DNA of 64,000 nt from JAKAWQ01 sp963840545. GTDB taxonomy: Bacteria; Pseudomonadota; Alphaproteobacteria; Acetobacterales; Acetobacteraceae. Location of the stretch: assembly GCA_963840545.1 (NCBI GenBank), contig CAWIZE010000001.1:372001-436000 (forward strand), given 5' to 3'. Below are positions 43,398-52,020 of this stretch, one piece after another. Under the pieces are notes generated by a model that saw only the letters and a program-made list of their open reading frames with translations, ran no database searches and was not told the origin of the DNA. Within the stretch, counting starts at the first letter, position 1. Every line of letters begins with the position of its first letter. The position numbers and the translations under genes are program-made.

Positions 43398-44684
43398 ATG
43401 TCCGCACGCACCGCACCGGTGCCCGCCGTCCGCCCCAGCGCGGCCACCATCCTCGGCGGCGCCTTCGGCAACCTGATCGAGTGGTACGACTGGATCGTCT
43501 ACGGCCTGCTCTCCGCCGCCTTCGCCGGCCAGTTCTTCCCCTCCGGCAACCCGGCCACCGCGCTGCTCGCGGTGCTCGCCACCTTCGCGCTCGGCTTCCT
43601 GATGCGCCCCGTCGGCGCGATCATCCTCTCGCCCTATGCCGACCGGCACGGCCGCCGGCGCATGCTCGCGCTCTCCATCACCCTGATGGGGCTCGGCAGC
43701 CTGATCGTCGCGCTCTGTCCGCCCTTCCGCGCGATCGGGATCGCCGCACCCCTGATCCTCCTCTTCGCGCGCCTGCTCCAGGGCTTCTCCGCCGGCGGCG
43801 AGTTCCAGGGCTCCTCGGTCTTCCTGGTCGAGCATTCTCCCGCGGACACCCGCGCCTTCGCCAGCTCCTCGCAAATGATCAGCATCGGCGTCGCCATCCT
43901 GGCAGCGACCGCCGTCTCCGCCCTCACCACGCGCTTCATCCCGCGCCCCGCGCTCGATCTCTGGGGCTGGCGCATCCCCTTCCTCATCGGCGCGGCGGGC
44001 GCGCTCTACGGCCTCTGGCTCCGGGTCGGCCTGCCCGAGACGCCGCAATTCGCCGCCCTCGAGCGCAACCACGCCCTCTCGCGCCGCCCGCTGATCGAGG
44101 CGGTGCGCGAATTCCCGAAAGAGAGCCTCTTCGTCTTCGTCCTCCAGATGGGCACCGTGCAGTTCTACACCTGGACCGTGTTCCTCCCCTCCTATGCGCA
44201 TCTCGCCGGCGGCCTGCCGCTCGCCGCGGGCTTCGCCGCCAGCACCATCGCCATGGCGGTCTATTGCGTGGCCGTCCCCGCCTTCGCCGCGCTGTCCGAC
44301 CGCATCGGCCGCAAGCCGCTGCTCTACGGCGCCGTCGGCGGCTTCCTCCTCTTTTCCTTCCCGCTGATCGACGCGCTGCACCACGCAAGCTTCGGCTCCT
44401 TCCTGCTGATCGACGTGATCGGCATCCTGTTCATCGCGATGAACAACGCAGTGCTCGCGCCGGTCCTCTGCGAGGTCTTCCCCACGCGCCTGCGCACCTC
44501 CGGCATCGGCCTGCCCTACGCCGTCTGCAGCGCGATCTTCGGCGGCACCGCCCCGCTCGTCGCCACCGCCTTCATCAAGGCGCGGATCGATTGGGGCATG
44601 CCCGCCTACATCACGGCGATCTGCCTGATCTCGCTGCTGGTCTTCGCAACCGTGCCGGAGACGCGCGGCAAACCCCTCGATTGA
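43398..44684 (+). CDS. MFS transporter, metabolite:H+ symporter (MHS) family
   Basis: A 428-residue 12-helix symporter. The N-terminus GNLIEWYDWIVYGLLSAAFAGQFFPSG is diagnostic for MHS carriers (ProP, KgtP, CitA). Further motifs are RPVGAIILSPYADRHGRRRML (motif A) and RLLQGFSAGGEFQGSSVFLVEH. Members import carboxylates or betaines. The ATG at 43398 has AAGGAG about ten bases upstream. In this operon it probably imports the hydantoinase substrate or a 2-keto/2-hydroxy acid (inference). Confidence 0.9.
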   Translation: MSARTAPVPAVRPSAATILGGAFGNLIEWYDWIVYGLLSAAFAGQFFPSGNPATALLAVLATFALGFLMRPVGAIILSPYADRHGRRRMLALSITLMGLGSLIVALCPPFRAIGIAAPLILLFARLLQGFSAGGEFQGSSVFLVEHSPADTRAFASSSQMISIGVAILAATAVSALTTRFIPRPALDLWGWRIPFLIGAAGALYGLWLRVGLPETPQFAALERNHALSRRPLIEAVREFPKESLFVFVLQMGTVQFYTWTVFLPSYAHLAGGLPLAAGFAASTIAMAVYCVAVPAFAALSDRIGRKPLLYGAVGGFLLFSFPLIDALHHASFGSFLLIDVIGILFIAMNNAVLAPVLCEVFPTRLRTSGIGLPYAVCSAIFGGTAPLVATAFIKARIDWGMPAYITAICLISLLVFATVPETRGKPLD

Positions 44685-44715
44685 CTTGCCCGGCACGCGC
44701 CCCGATCCTCCCGGA

Positions 44716-46794
44716 ATGCTCAGAATCGGGATCGATATCGGCGGAACCTTCACGGATTTCGCGCTCTGGGACGGCGCGCCGGAAGGCTACATCGCCGTCG
44801 ATTCCTGGAAAGTTCCCTCGACGCCGCCGCGCTTCGCCGAAGGCGTGAAGGCGGGCCTCGCGCGCCTCCTCGCATCCGGGCGCATGCAGAGCGACCAACC
44901 GGCGCTGATCGTCCACGGCACCACCGTCAGCACCAACGCGGTGATCGAGCGCAGCGGCCCGCCGCTCGCCCTCCTCGTCACCGCGGGCTTCCGCGACATC
45001 CTCTCCCTCGCCCGCCTCCGCTTCGACCGCCCGGTCGATCTCTTCAACACCCGCCCCGCCCCGCTCATCCCGCGCCGCCTCGTCTTCGAGGTGGCGGAAC
45101 GCCTGCGCGCCGACGGCCGCGTGGACATCGCGCTCCGCCCCGAGGACGCCGTCGCCGCCGCGCGCGCCGCTCGCGCCGCCGGCGCCGCCGCGATCGCCGT
45201 CTGCTTCCTGCACGCCTATCGCAACCCGGCGCACGAGCGCGAAGCCGCCGCCGCGATCCGCGCCGCGCTCCCCGATATCGATCTCGTCCTTTCGCACGAG
45301 GTCTGGCCCGAGGCGCAGGAATACGAGCGCGCATCGGCCGCCCTGCTCAACGCCTATGCCCGCCGCGCCATGTCCGGCTATCTCGCCGAGCTCGAGCGCT
45401 ATCTCGCCGCGACGCTGCCCGCCGCGCGCCTGCTCGTCACCAAGTCGAACGGCGGCGTCATGGGCGCCGCCGAGGCCGCCCGCATGCCGATCCACACCCT
45501 CCTCTCCGGCCCCGCCGCCGGCGTCACCGCCGCCGCCGTGCTCGGCCAAATGCTCGACGAGCCCTCGCTTCTCACCATGGACATGGGCGGCACCAGCACG
45601 GACATCTCGCTCCTCCACCACGGCCAGCCAAGCGTCTCGCACGAGGGCCGCGTCGGCGATTTCCCGCTGATGATCCCGGTCACCACCATCGAGGCGATCG
45701 GCGCCGGCGGCGGCTCCATCGCCTGGCTCGACGGCCCCGCTCCCGAACCCCCCGATCCCGGCCATCAGGTCCTGAAGGTCGGCCCGCGCTCGGCCGGCGC
45801 CGTACCCGGCCCGGCCTGCTACGGCGCCGGCGGAACGCTGCCCACAGTCTCGGACGCCTATCTCCTCTGCGGCTATCTCTCCGAGGATGCGCCGCTCGCC
45901 GGCGGGCTCCGCCTCCGCCGCGACCTTGCCGAGACGGCGATGCGCCCGATCGCCGCCGCGCTCGGCGCAGACATCACCGACGCCGCCGAGAGCGTCATCG
46001 CCGTCGCCACCTCCAACATGCTCGCCGGCGCGCTTCCCTTCATCGCCCGCCTCGGCCTCGAGCCGCGCGCGCTCAAGCTCATGGTCTATGGCGGCGCCGG
46101 CGCCATCCATGGCCCCCTGCTCGCGCGCGAGATCGGCATCGGCCGCATCGTCATCCCGCGCGTCTCCTCGGTCTTCTGCGCCTTCGGCTGCCTCGTCTCC
46201 GACCTCCTCTACGACGTCGTGCGCACGGTGCACGCCATGGCGCCGACGCCAACGCTGCTCGCCGGGACCTACGCGGCGCTCGAGCGCGAGGGGCGCGATT
46301 GGCTCGCCGCCCAGGCGCCCGGCATCGCACCCGCCTTCGAGCATTCCGCCGATGTCCGCTACGAAGGCCAGTCCTTCACGCTGGCGGCGCAAATCGACGC
46401 CGATGCCGCCCGCAACGGCGATCGCGCGGCGATCGCGAACAGCTTCCACGCCCTCCACCAGCGCCTCTACGGCCATGCCGATCAAGCGGGCGATATCGCG
46501 ATCCTCGCCCTCCGCGTGCGCGTGCGCGGCGCCCTGCCGCGCCCCGCCGCCGTCCCCGCGCGCCCCAACCGCGCAACCCCAAACGGCGCCGCCCGCCCCG
46601 CCGCCACGCGCCCCGCCCGCTTCGACGGGCGCTGGCACCAGGCGCCCGTCTTCCGCTGGCCCGACCTCGCCCCGGGCTGGACCACCCCCGGCCCCGCCAT
46701 CGTCGAGCAGGCCACCGCCACCGTCATCGTCCCGCCCGGACTCGAAGCCACCATCGGCAAATTCGGCGACCTGATCCTGGAGCAAGCCGTCTGA
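44716..46794 (+). CDS. Hydantoinase/oxoprolinase A subunit (HyuA-like)
   Basis: A 692-residue ATP-dependent amidohydrolase subunit of the HyuA family (N-methylhydantoinase, 5-oxoprolinase, acetone carboxylase beta relatives). It has the ASKHA phosphate loops GIDIGGTFTDFAL at the start and LTMDMGGTSTDISLL mid-protein, with HGTTVSTNAVIERSG between them and YGGAGAIHGPLLA later. The ATG at 44716 directly precedes the first loop. With the B subunit one base downstream it would hydrolyse a cyclic amide or a related ring compound. The true substrate is unknown. Confidence 0.9.
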   Translation: MLRIGIDIGGTFTDFALWDGAPEGYIAVDSWKVPSTPPRFAEGVKAGLARLLASGRMQSDQPALIVHGTTVSTNAVIERSGPPLALLVTAGFRDILSLARLRFDRPVDLFNTRPAPLIPRRLVFEVAERLRADGRVDIALRPEDAVAAARAARAAGAAAIAVCFLHAYRNPAHEREAAAAIRAALPDIDLVLSHEVWPEAQEYERASAALLNAYARRAMSGYLAELERYLAATLPAARLLVTKSNGGVMGAAEAARMPIHTLLSGPAAGVTAAAVLGQMLDEPSLLTMDMGGTSTDISLLHHGQPSVSHEGRVGDFPLMIPVTTIEAIGAGGGSIAWLDGPAPEPPDPGHQVLKVGPRSAGAVPGPACYGAGGTLPTVSDAYLLCGYLSEDAPLAGGLRLRRDLAETAMRPIAAALGADITDAAESVIAVATSNMLAGALPFIARLGLEPRALKLMVYGGAGAIHGPLLAREIGIGRIVIPRVSSVFCAFGCLVSDLLYDVVRTVHAMAPTPTLLAGTYAALEREGRDWLAAQAPGIAPAFEHSADVRYEGQSFTLAAQIDADAARNGDRAAIANSFHALHQRLYGHADQAGDIAILALRVRVRGALPRPAAVPARPNRATPNGAARPAATRPARFDGRWHQAPVFRWPDLAPGWTTPGPAIVEQATATVIVPPGLEATIGKFGDLILEQAV

Positions 46795-46795
46795 C

Positions 46796-48754
46796 ATGGA
46801 CCCCGTCCGCACCGAGGTGATGCGCAACCGCTTCGCCGCCATCGCCGAAGAGGCGAGCACCATCGCCTATCGCTCCGCCTACACCACCTTCGTCAAGCAG
46901 ACGCAGGACTACCAGGTGGCGCTCGCCAGCCTCGCCGGCGAGTTCTTCGCCTATCCGCTCCACGCCGGCGTCACCTCCGCCGTCTGCCAGAACCTGCGCG
47001 GCCTGGTCGACGAGATCGGCATCGAAACGCTGGCCCCGGGCGACGTCATCATCAGCAACGATCCCTTCTCCGGCGACGCGCTCTGCACCCACACGATGGA
47101 CATCCACCTGGTCCGCCCGGTCTTCCGCGCGGGCCGGCCGATCGCCTTCGCCTGGGCCTTCATCCACGCCTCCGACATCGGCGGCGCCGTGCCCGGCAGC
47201 ATCTCGCCCACCAGCTACGAGGTCTTCCAGGAGGGCGTGCGCATCCGCCCCGGCTTCCTCTATCGCGCCGGCGAGCCGAACCGCCCGCTCTGGCAGTTCT
47301 TCGCCGACAATTCGCGCATCCCCGACCTCATCTGGGGCGACCTCCAGGCGATGATGTCAGGCCTCGCACTCCTCGACCGCCGCACCCAGGAGCTGTGCGA
47401 TCGTTACGGCACCGAGGAATTCCTCGCCTCCGTCGCCGACGTGCTGGCGCTCTCGGAGGCCAAGGCCCGCGCCGCGATCGCCCGCCTCGCCGACGGCGAA
47501 TACGCCTTCAACGACTATCTCGAAGCCTTCCAGGGCGACGGCTTCATCTTCATGGCGGCGAAGATGACCAAGCACGGCGAGACCCTGGAGATGGATTTCT
47601 CCGGCAGCGATCCGCAGGTCCGCTACGCGCTCAACTTCACCACCGGCAACCGCCCGCATCCGTTCCTCTGCATGCCGATCGTCAACTGGATCCAGACCGT
47701 CGAGCCCACCGTGCCGCTCTCCGGGGGCATCATCCGCCCGATCCGCACCCACGCTCCGCGCGGCAGCTTCATGAACGCCGAATTCCCCGCCGCGATGGGC
47801 AATCGCTGGGTCGCGGTGATGCGCGTCTACGACGCGATCCTCGGCTGCCTCGACCAGGCGGTCCCCGGCGGCATCGCCGCCGCCGGCGCCGGCCAGGCGG
47901 GCATCATCTCGCTCGCCTCCACCGATCCGCGCTCCGGCCGGCGCCATGTCAGCGTGATCGAGCCCTTCATCGGCGGCAGCGGCGGGCGCAGCTCGGGCGA
48001 CGGCGTCGACGGCATCGACCAGCCCGTGGGCTTCCTCAAGAGCGCGCCGGTCGAGGTCGTGGAGCTGGAAACCCCGCTCGTCATCCGCCGCTTCGCCCTC
48101 GAGCCCGGCACCCCCGGTCCCGGCCGCTTCCGCGGCGGCCACGCGATGCGCATCGAAATCGAAAATCTCGGTTTTTCCTCGGTCATGACGGTCCGCGGCC
48201 TCGAACGCTTCCGCTTCCAGCCCTGGGGCCTCGCCGGCGGCGGCGCCGGCGCGCACGCAAGCTGCATCCTCAATCCCGGCCGCGACCGCGAGCGCGAGAT
48301 CGGCCGCATCGACGTCCTCGAGCTCTCCCGCGGCGATCTTCTGCGCATGATCACGCCGAGCGGCGGCGGCTACGGCGATCCCTTCACCCGCGATCCCGCC
48401 CGCGTGCTCGCCGAACTGCAGGACGGCCTGCTTTCCCCCGAGCAGGCGCGCAGCCTCTACGGCGTGGTCATCCGCGCCGGCGCGGTGGACGAGCCCGCGA
48501 CGCGCGCCGCCCGCGCCACCCGGCCGGAGACCCTCGCCACCCCCCGGCTTTTCACCCTCGGCCCCACCCGCGAAGCCCTCGAGCGCACCTGGCCGCCCGC
48601 GGTCAGCGCCGCGCTCGCCACCGCCGTCGCGCCGGCGCCCGCCACCGTGCGCACGCACATCATCCGCGCCGTACGCGACGAGCTCTCGCGCGCCGGCACG
48701 CCGGTCACCGCGGACACCGCCCGCGCCGCCGCCCTGCGCATCCTGAACGGCTGA
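46796..48754 (+). CDS. Hydantoinase/oxoprolinase B subunit (HyuB-like)
   Basis: A 652-residue HyuB-family protein, the obligate partner of the A subunit. Landmarks are RNRFAAIAEEASTIAYRSAYT, NDPFSGDALCTHTMDIHLV (metal-site region), PRGSFMNAEFPAAMGNRW, GGSGGRSSGDGVDGID and PSGGGYGDPFTRDP near the C-terminus. It begins one base after the A-subunit stop, so translation is probably coupled. It converges with the cupin gene, the stops being only 6 bp apart. Confidence 0.92.
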   Translation: MDPVRTEVMRNRFAAIAEEASTIAYRSAYTTFVKQTQDYQVALASLAGEFFAYPLHAGVTSAVCQNLRGLVDEIGIETLAPGDVIISNDPFSGDALCTHTMDIHLVRPVFRAGRPIAFAWAFIHASDIGGAVPGSISPTSYEVFQEGVRIRPGFLYRAGEPNRPLWQFFADNSRIPDLIWGDLQAMMSGLALLDRRTQELCDRYGTEEFLASVADVLALSEAKARAAIARLADGEYAFNDYLEAFQGDGFIFMAAKMTKHGETLEMDFSGSDPQVRYALNFTTGNRPHPFLCMPIVNWIQTVEPTVPLSGGIIRPIRTHAPRGSFMNAEFPAAMGNRWVAVMRVYDAILGCLDQAVPGGIAAAGAGQAGIISLASTDPRSGRRHVSVIEPFIGGSGGRSSGDGVDGIDQPVGFLKSAPVEVVELETPLVIRRFALEPGTPGPGRFRGGHAMRIEIENLGFSSVMTVRGLERFRFQPWGLAGGGAGAHASCILNPGRDREREIGRIDVLELSRGDLLRMITPSGGGYGDPFTRDPARVLAELQDGLLSPEQARSLYGVVIRAGAVDEPATRAARATRPETLATPRLFTLGPTREALERTWPPAVSAALATAVAPAPATVRTHIIRAVRDELSRAGTPVTADTARAAALRILNG

Positions 48755-48760
48755 ACCCGC

Positions 48761-49219
48761 TCACCCCGCCAGGAATTCCCCGACCTCGGGAATCGCCCGC
48801 AACGCCGCCAGCTCCGCCTCGTCCGGCAAGTGCGGCCGATCGCGCGCGCGATCGACCATGCAGAGGAAGCCGAACTTTTCGCCCGCATCGGCGCGAAACT
48901 GATGCCAGGTCCAGGCCGGAATGGTGACGAGGTCGAACGCCGCGACCGCCCGCACGCTCGTGCCAAGCAGGCAATGGCCGCGCCCGCGGAAAATCATCAC
49001 CCCGTGCATGTGCTGGTGCCGCTCGAGCGTCGAAAATCCGCCCGCCGCCATCTCGAAATAGCGGAGCTCGCAATCGAGCGCCGCCTCCTCGAACAGCACC
49101 TGGCGCGAGATCGCGCAAAACGGCGCCGCCCCCTCCTCCTTGTACGGCCGGTGCTCCACCCCCTCCCAGCGAAATCCGGGCTCGAACGCCCGCACCCGCG
49201 CCGCCACATCCTCCTTCAT
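48761..49219 (-). CDS. Cupin-domain protein in the RuBisCO-like operon
   Basis: A 152-residue single-domain cupin. The first metal motif is modified: ERHQHMHGVMIFRG keeps two or three His residues but lacks the usual Glu. The second is DLVTIPAWTWHQFRA (Pro and His kept). Its ATG at 49219 overlaps the RuBisCO-like gene stop (ATGA), so the two are made together. In Rhodospirillum rubrum a RuBisCO-like isomerase works with a cupin lyase that releases methanethiol; whether this pair is equivalent is open, since no methylthioribose genes are nearby. Function is not known. Confidence 0.8.
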   Translation of the reverse strand: MKEDVAARVRAFEPGFRWEGVEHRPYKEEGAAPFCAISRQVLFEEAALDCELRYFEMAAGGFSTLERHQHMHGVMIFRGRGHCLLGTSVRAVAAFDLVTIPAWTWHQFRADAGEKFGFLCMVDRARDRPHLPDEAELAALRAIPEVGEFLAG

Positions 49220-50328
49220 TTCGCCGACCTCCCTCCGTGCCTCGCCACCGCCTCGCTGAACGCGAGCGTCGCCGCGGTCAATTCTTCCCCTGCTGCGAGC
49301 AGGCTGCCGCCCAGCAGCAGCATGGCGTCCGTGCCGTAGAAATCGAGGATCTCCGGCACGCGTTCAACCACCATCCCGCCCGCCGCCACCGGCACGGCGG
49401 CCCGCAACCGGGGATTCTCCCCCGTCGCGTTGCCCGCGAGCCGCCGGCACGTCTCCTCCGAATAGCCGAACCGCCCGCCGAAACTGGGAAAAATCACCGC
49501 ATCGGCACCGAACAGGCGAAACAGCTTGCCGATCAGCAGCGCCGGATCGATCCGCGCCGCGCCGCCCAGCGTCGGATGGGCAAAGAAGGAAAAATCCGGA
49601 AACTCCCGCACCAGCGCCTGCATGTTCGCCACCCCCGCGATCATCGGCGCGATCAGCCCCGCCGCGATCCCCTCCTCCCGAGCCACCCGCATCTGCCCCC
49701 GCATCCGCTCGAGATCGCCCGAAAGGCTCGGCACATAGCAGGCCGGATGCCCGCCCGCCGCGCCCCGCCGCACCGCCGCCGCGATCGCCGGAACGCGCGC
49801 GGCGAACGGCGAAAAAGCCTGATCGGCGATGCCGTGATCGTCCTTGATGAAATCGATCCGCCCGCGCGCGAGCCGCTCCGCCAGCGCCGCCAGCCGCTCC
49901 GGCCCAAGCCCCTGCGGCTTGAGCGCCGAGCCGGTCATCGCCCGCCCCTCAGCCCCCACCAGCCGGCGCAGCCCCGCGATCCCCCGCCCCGGCCCCCCGA
50001 ACGCCGCCTCCATCGCCTCCGGCAGCACCAGGTCCCACAGCACGACATCCTCGTGCAGCGAGCTGTTGCCGAACGCCATGTTCAAAAGCTGCCCGGCATC
50101 ATCGCCGACCGTCGCCGCCGCCAGCCCGACCCGCACCTCGAACACCCCGCCGCCGCGATCCGCGATGCCCTCCACCCTTCCCACGATGTCGCGCAATATC
50201 GCCGCATCCCCGATCGCCTCGGGCGGCATCTCCACGCTCTGCTCGACCGCGATCGCCCGCGCCCGCGCCTCAATCGCGCCCGCCTCGCTCCGGACATGAA
50301 AGACCGCCTCGACCCGCCCGGCACTCAT
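49216..50328 (-). CDS. RuBisCO-like protein (form IV)
   Basis: A 370-residue RuBisCO large-subunit homologue, shorter than true RuBisCO (~460). GSALKPQGL keeps the Lys175 equivalent (K137) but has Gln for Lys177. DFIKDDHGIADQ has the carbamate Lys (K162) and Asp, but His165 replaces the metal-binding Glu204. FFAHPTLGG and IFPSFGGRFG match other form IV proteins. VPVAAGG has Ala for Ser379, and loop 6 lacks its Lys. CO2 fixation is therefore not expected; form IV proteins are enolases, isomerases or decarboxylases of sugar phosphates. The ATG at 50328 fits homologues. It follows the mannitol dehydrogenase-family gene and is coupled to a cupin gene. Confidence 0.88.
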   Translation of the reverse strand: MSAGRVEAVFHVRSEAGAIEARARAIAVEQSVEMPPEAIGDAAILRDIVGRVEGIADRGGGVFEVRVGLAAATVGDDAGQLLNMAFGNSSLHEDVVLWDLVLPEAMEAAFGGPGRGIAGLRRLVGAEGRAMTGSALKPQGLGPERLAALAERLARGRIDFIKDDHGIADQAFSPFAARVPAIAAAVRRGAAGGHPACYVPSLSGDLERMRGQMRVAREEGIAAGLIAPMIAGVANMQALVREFPDFSFFAHPTLGGAARIDPALLIGKLFRLFGADAVIFPSFGGRFGYSEETCRRLAGNATGENPRLRAAVPVAAGGMVVERVPEILDFYGTDAMLLLGGSLLAAGEELTAATLAFSEAVARHGGRSAK

Positions 50329-50357
50329 CCCGCGCTCCTGCTTCACCAAGGCCAAGG

Positions 50358-50376
50358 CCAGGGGCTGGGCCCCTGG
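50358..50376. repeat. Dispersed GC hairpin element, copy C
   Basis: A perfect 8-bp stem (CCAGGGGC with its complement, loop TGG) followed by ACCCCCC lies between the mannitol-dehydrogenase stop and the RuBisCO-like start. It is the same core as the hairpin at 2071-2095. Inside an operon it may reduce read-through or stabilise the 3' end. Confidence 0.65.
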
Positions 50377-50411
50377 ACCCCCCAACCTGCCATCGCACGG
50401 CGCCCCCGCCG

Positions 50412-51917
50412 TCACCGGGGCAGGCTCCGCGACCAGGCAATCTCCTGCCCCCGGAACCCCGCCACCACCCCCCGCACGCCGCCCCGCGCCAGCGCCTCCA
50501 GCGCCGCCCCGACCGCCGCCACGAACCGCCCGTCCCGCGCCAGATCCGCCGCATCCAGCGCCGGCAGCGCCAGCACCGCCCGCACAACCTCCGCGCTGGT
50601 GCCCGCCCGGCTCGCTCGCGCCCGCAGCGCCGCCGCTTGCGGATCGGACAGAACAAGCGCGCCGCCGTCATCGGCGCGCCCCTGGCAGACGCGGATGAAG
50701 GCCGCAACCGCCAGCGCGACGTGCCCCGGCATCGAGCCCCGCTCCAGCAGCACGCGCGCCGGCGCCAGCAGCCGCTGCGGCAGCTTCTGCGATCCGTCCG
50801 CCGCGATCTGCGCCGTCCGGTGCCTGAGCGCCGGATTGGCGAAACGCGCCAGCACCTCCCGGCAATAGCCGCCCACATCCACATTCGCCGGCATCGCCAG
50901 GCTCGGCGCCACCTCCGCCATCAGCCCCGCCACCATCGAAGCCATCCCCGGATGGGCGATCGCATCCGCCACCGTCTCCCAGCCCGCGAGCTGGCCAAGA
51001 TAGGCGATCGCCGAATGGCTGCCGTTCAGCAGCCGGAGCTTCATCTCCTCCCACGGCCGCACGTCATCCGTGAGCGTCGCCCCCGCCGCCTCCCACTCCG
51101 GCCGCCCCAACGGAAACCGATCCTCCAGCACCCATTGCGTGAAGGGCTCGGCAACCACCGGCCAGGCATCCTCCGCACCCAGCGCAGCCGCGATCCCGGC
51201 CCGATCCGCCGCCGTCGTCGCCGGCACGATCCGATCGACCATCGCAGAGGGAAACGAAACCCGCTCCCCGATCCACGCCGCCAGCCCCGCATCCCTCAGC
51301 GCCGCGAACCCGACGACCACCCCTCGCAGCGTCGCCCCGTTGCGCGGCAGATTGTCGCAGCTCAGCACGGCGAACGGCGCCACCCCCGCACGCCTGCGCG
51401 CCGCCAGCGCCGCCACCAGCAGCCCCGGCACGCTCCGCGGCCTCCCCGGCCCACCAAGGCCCGCCCCTAGGTCGGCAACCACATCGGGATGCGCCGCATC
51501 CAGCTCGCCCCCCGCACCGCGGCAATACCCCTTCTCCGTCACCGTCAGCGAAACGATCGCCACCTCCGGCGCCGCCATGCGCAGAACCAGCGCCGCCGGG
51601 TCCTCCGGCGCCACCAGCAGCCCCGTATGCGCGCCGATCACCCTGGGCGCCCGCTCCGTCCCATCCCGCAGCGACAACGCATAAAGACAATCCTGCGGCG
51701 CCAGCGCATCGCGCACATCCGCGCGCCGGAGGCTCGCCCCGAGAATCCCCCACCGCAAATCGCGCCCGAGCACCGCGTCGGTGTACGCAGCCAAATGCGC
51801 GCGATGGAACGCGCCCACGCCGAGATGAACGATGCCCGTGCTGAGCGCCGCCGGATCATGCCCCGGAAGCGCCACGCCCCGCGCCAGATGCGCCAGCGCC
51901 GTGCGCGAAAGCCGCAT
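50412..51917 (-). CDS. Mannitol dehydrogenase family protein (fructuronate reductase-like)
   Basis: A 501-residue long-chain polyol dehydrogenase. The NAD-binding start is STGIVHLGVGAFHRAHLA. The region LTVTEKGYCR, VLSCDNLPRNGATLRG and SAMVDRIVP follow, and the catalytic EMKLRLLNGSHSAIAYLG carries the Lys, Asn and His of the family. Members oxidise mannitol, arabinitol or sorbitol, or reduce fructuronate/tagaturonate. It is first in the operon with the RuBisCO-like protein and cupin, and divergent from L-idonate dehydrogenase, so a sugar-acid or polyol pathway is likely. Confidence 0.9.
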   Translation of the reverse strand: MRLSRTALAHLARGVALPGHDPAALSTGIVHLGVGAFHRAHLAAYTDAVLGRDLRWGILGASLRRADVRDALAPQDCLYALSLRDGTERAPRVIGAHTGLLVAPEDPAALVLRMAAPEVAIVSLTVTEKGYCRGAGGELDAAHPDVVADLGAGLGGPGRPRSVPGLLVAALAARRRAGVAPFAVLSCDNLPRNGATLRGVVVGFAALRDAGLAAWIGERVSFPSAMVDRIVPATTAADRAGIAAALGAEDAWPVVAEPFTQWVLEDRFPLGRPEWEAAGATLTDDVRPWEEMKLRLLNGSHSAIAYLGQLAGWETVADAIAHPGMASMVAGLMAEVAPSLAMPANVDVGGYCREVLARFANPALRHRTAQIAADGSQKLPQRLLAPARVLLERGSMPGHVALAVAAFIRVCQGRADDGGALVLSDPQAAALRARASRAGTSAEVVRAVLALPALDAADLARDGRFVAAVGAALEALARGGVRGVVAGFRGQEIAWSRSLPR

Positions 51918-51978
51918 GCAGCGCCCTCCACCCGATCGCGCCCGCAGCCCCGGCTCCAGGCGCGCGCCCAGGCACTGA

Positions 51979-51984
51979 TATAAT
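51979..51984 (+). promoter_or_regulatory. TATAAT -10-like box in the divergent promoter region
   Basis: The 103-bp space between the mannitol-dehydrogenase and idonate-dehydrogenase starts contains TGATATAATG, an exact TATAAT 37 bp upstream of the idonate-dehydrogenase ATG. No clear TTGACA is seen at -35, so an activator may be needed. This is the only AT-rich spot in the region. Confidence 0.45.
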
Positions 51985-52020
51985 GCCGGGTCGCCCCGTC
52001 AAGCCCGGAGGGAAACGCCC

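Noticed and set aside
48761..50328. RuBisCO-like protein plus cupin as the Rhodospirillum rubrum MTA-isoprenoid shunt
   Set aside because: The methylthioadenosine phosphorylase and methylthioribose-1-phosphate isomerase genes expected beside it are absent, and the neighbours are polyol/sugar-acid dehydrogenases. The idea is kept only as a comparison.
49216..50328. True CO2-fixing RuBisCO
   Set aside because: Key residues for carboxylation are replaced and the protein is ~90 residues too short; no phosphoribulokinase or small subunit is nearby.
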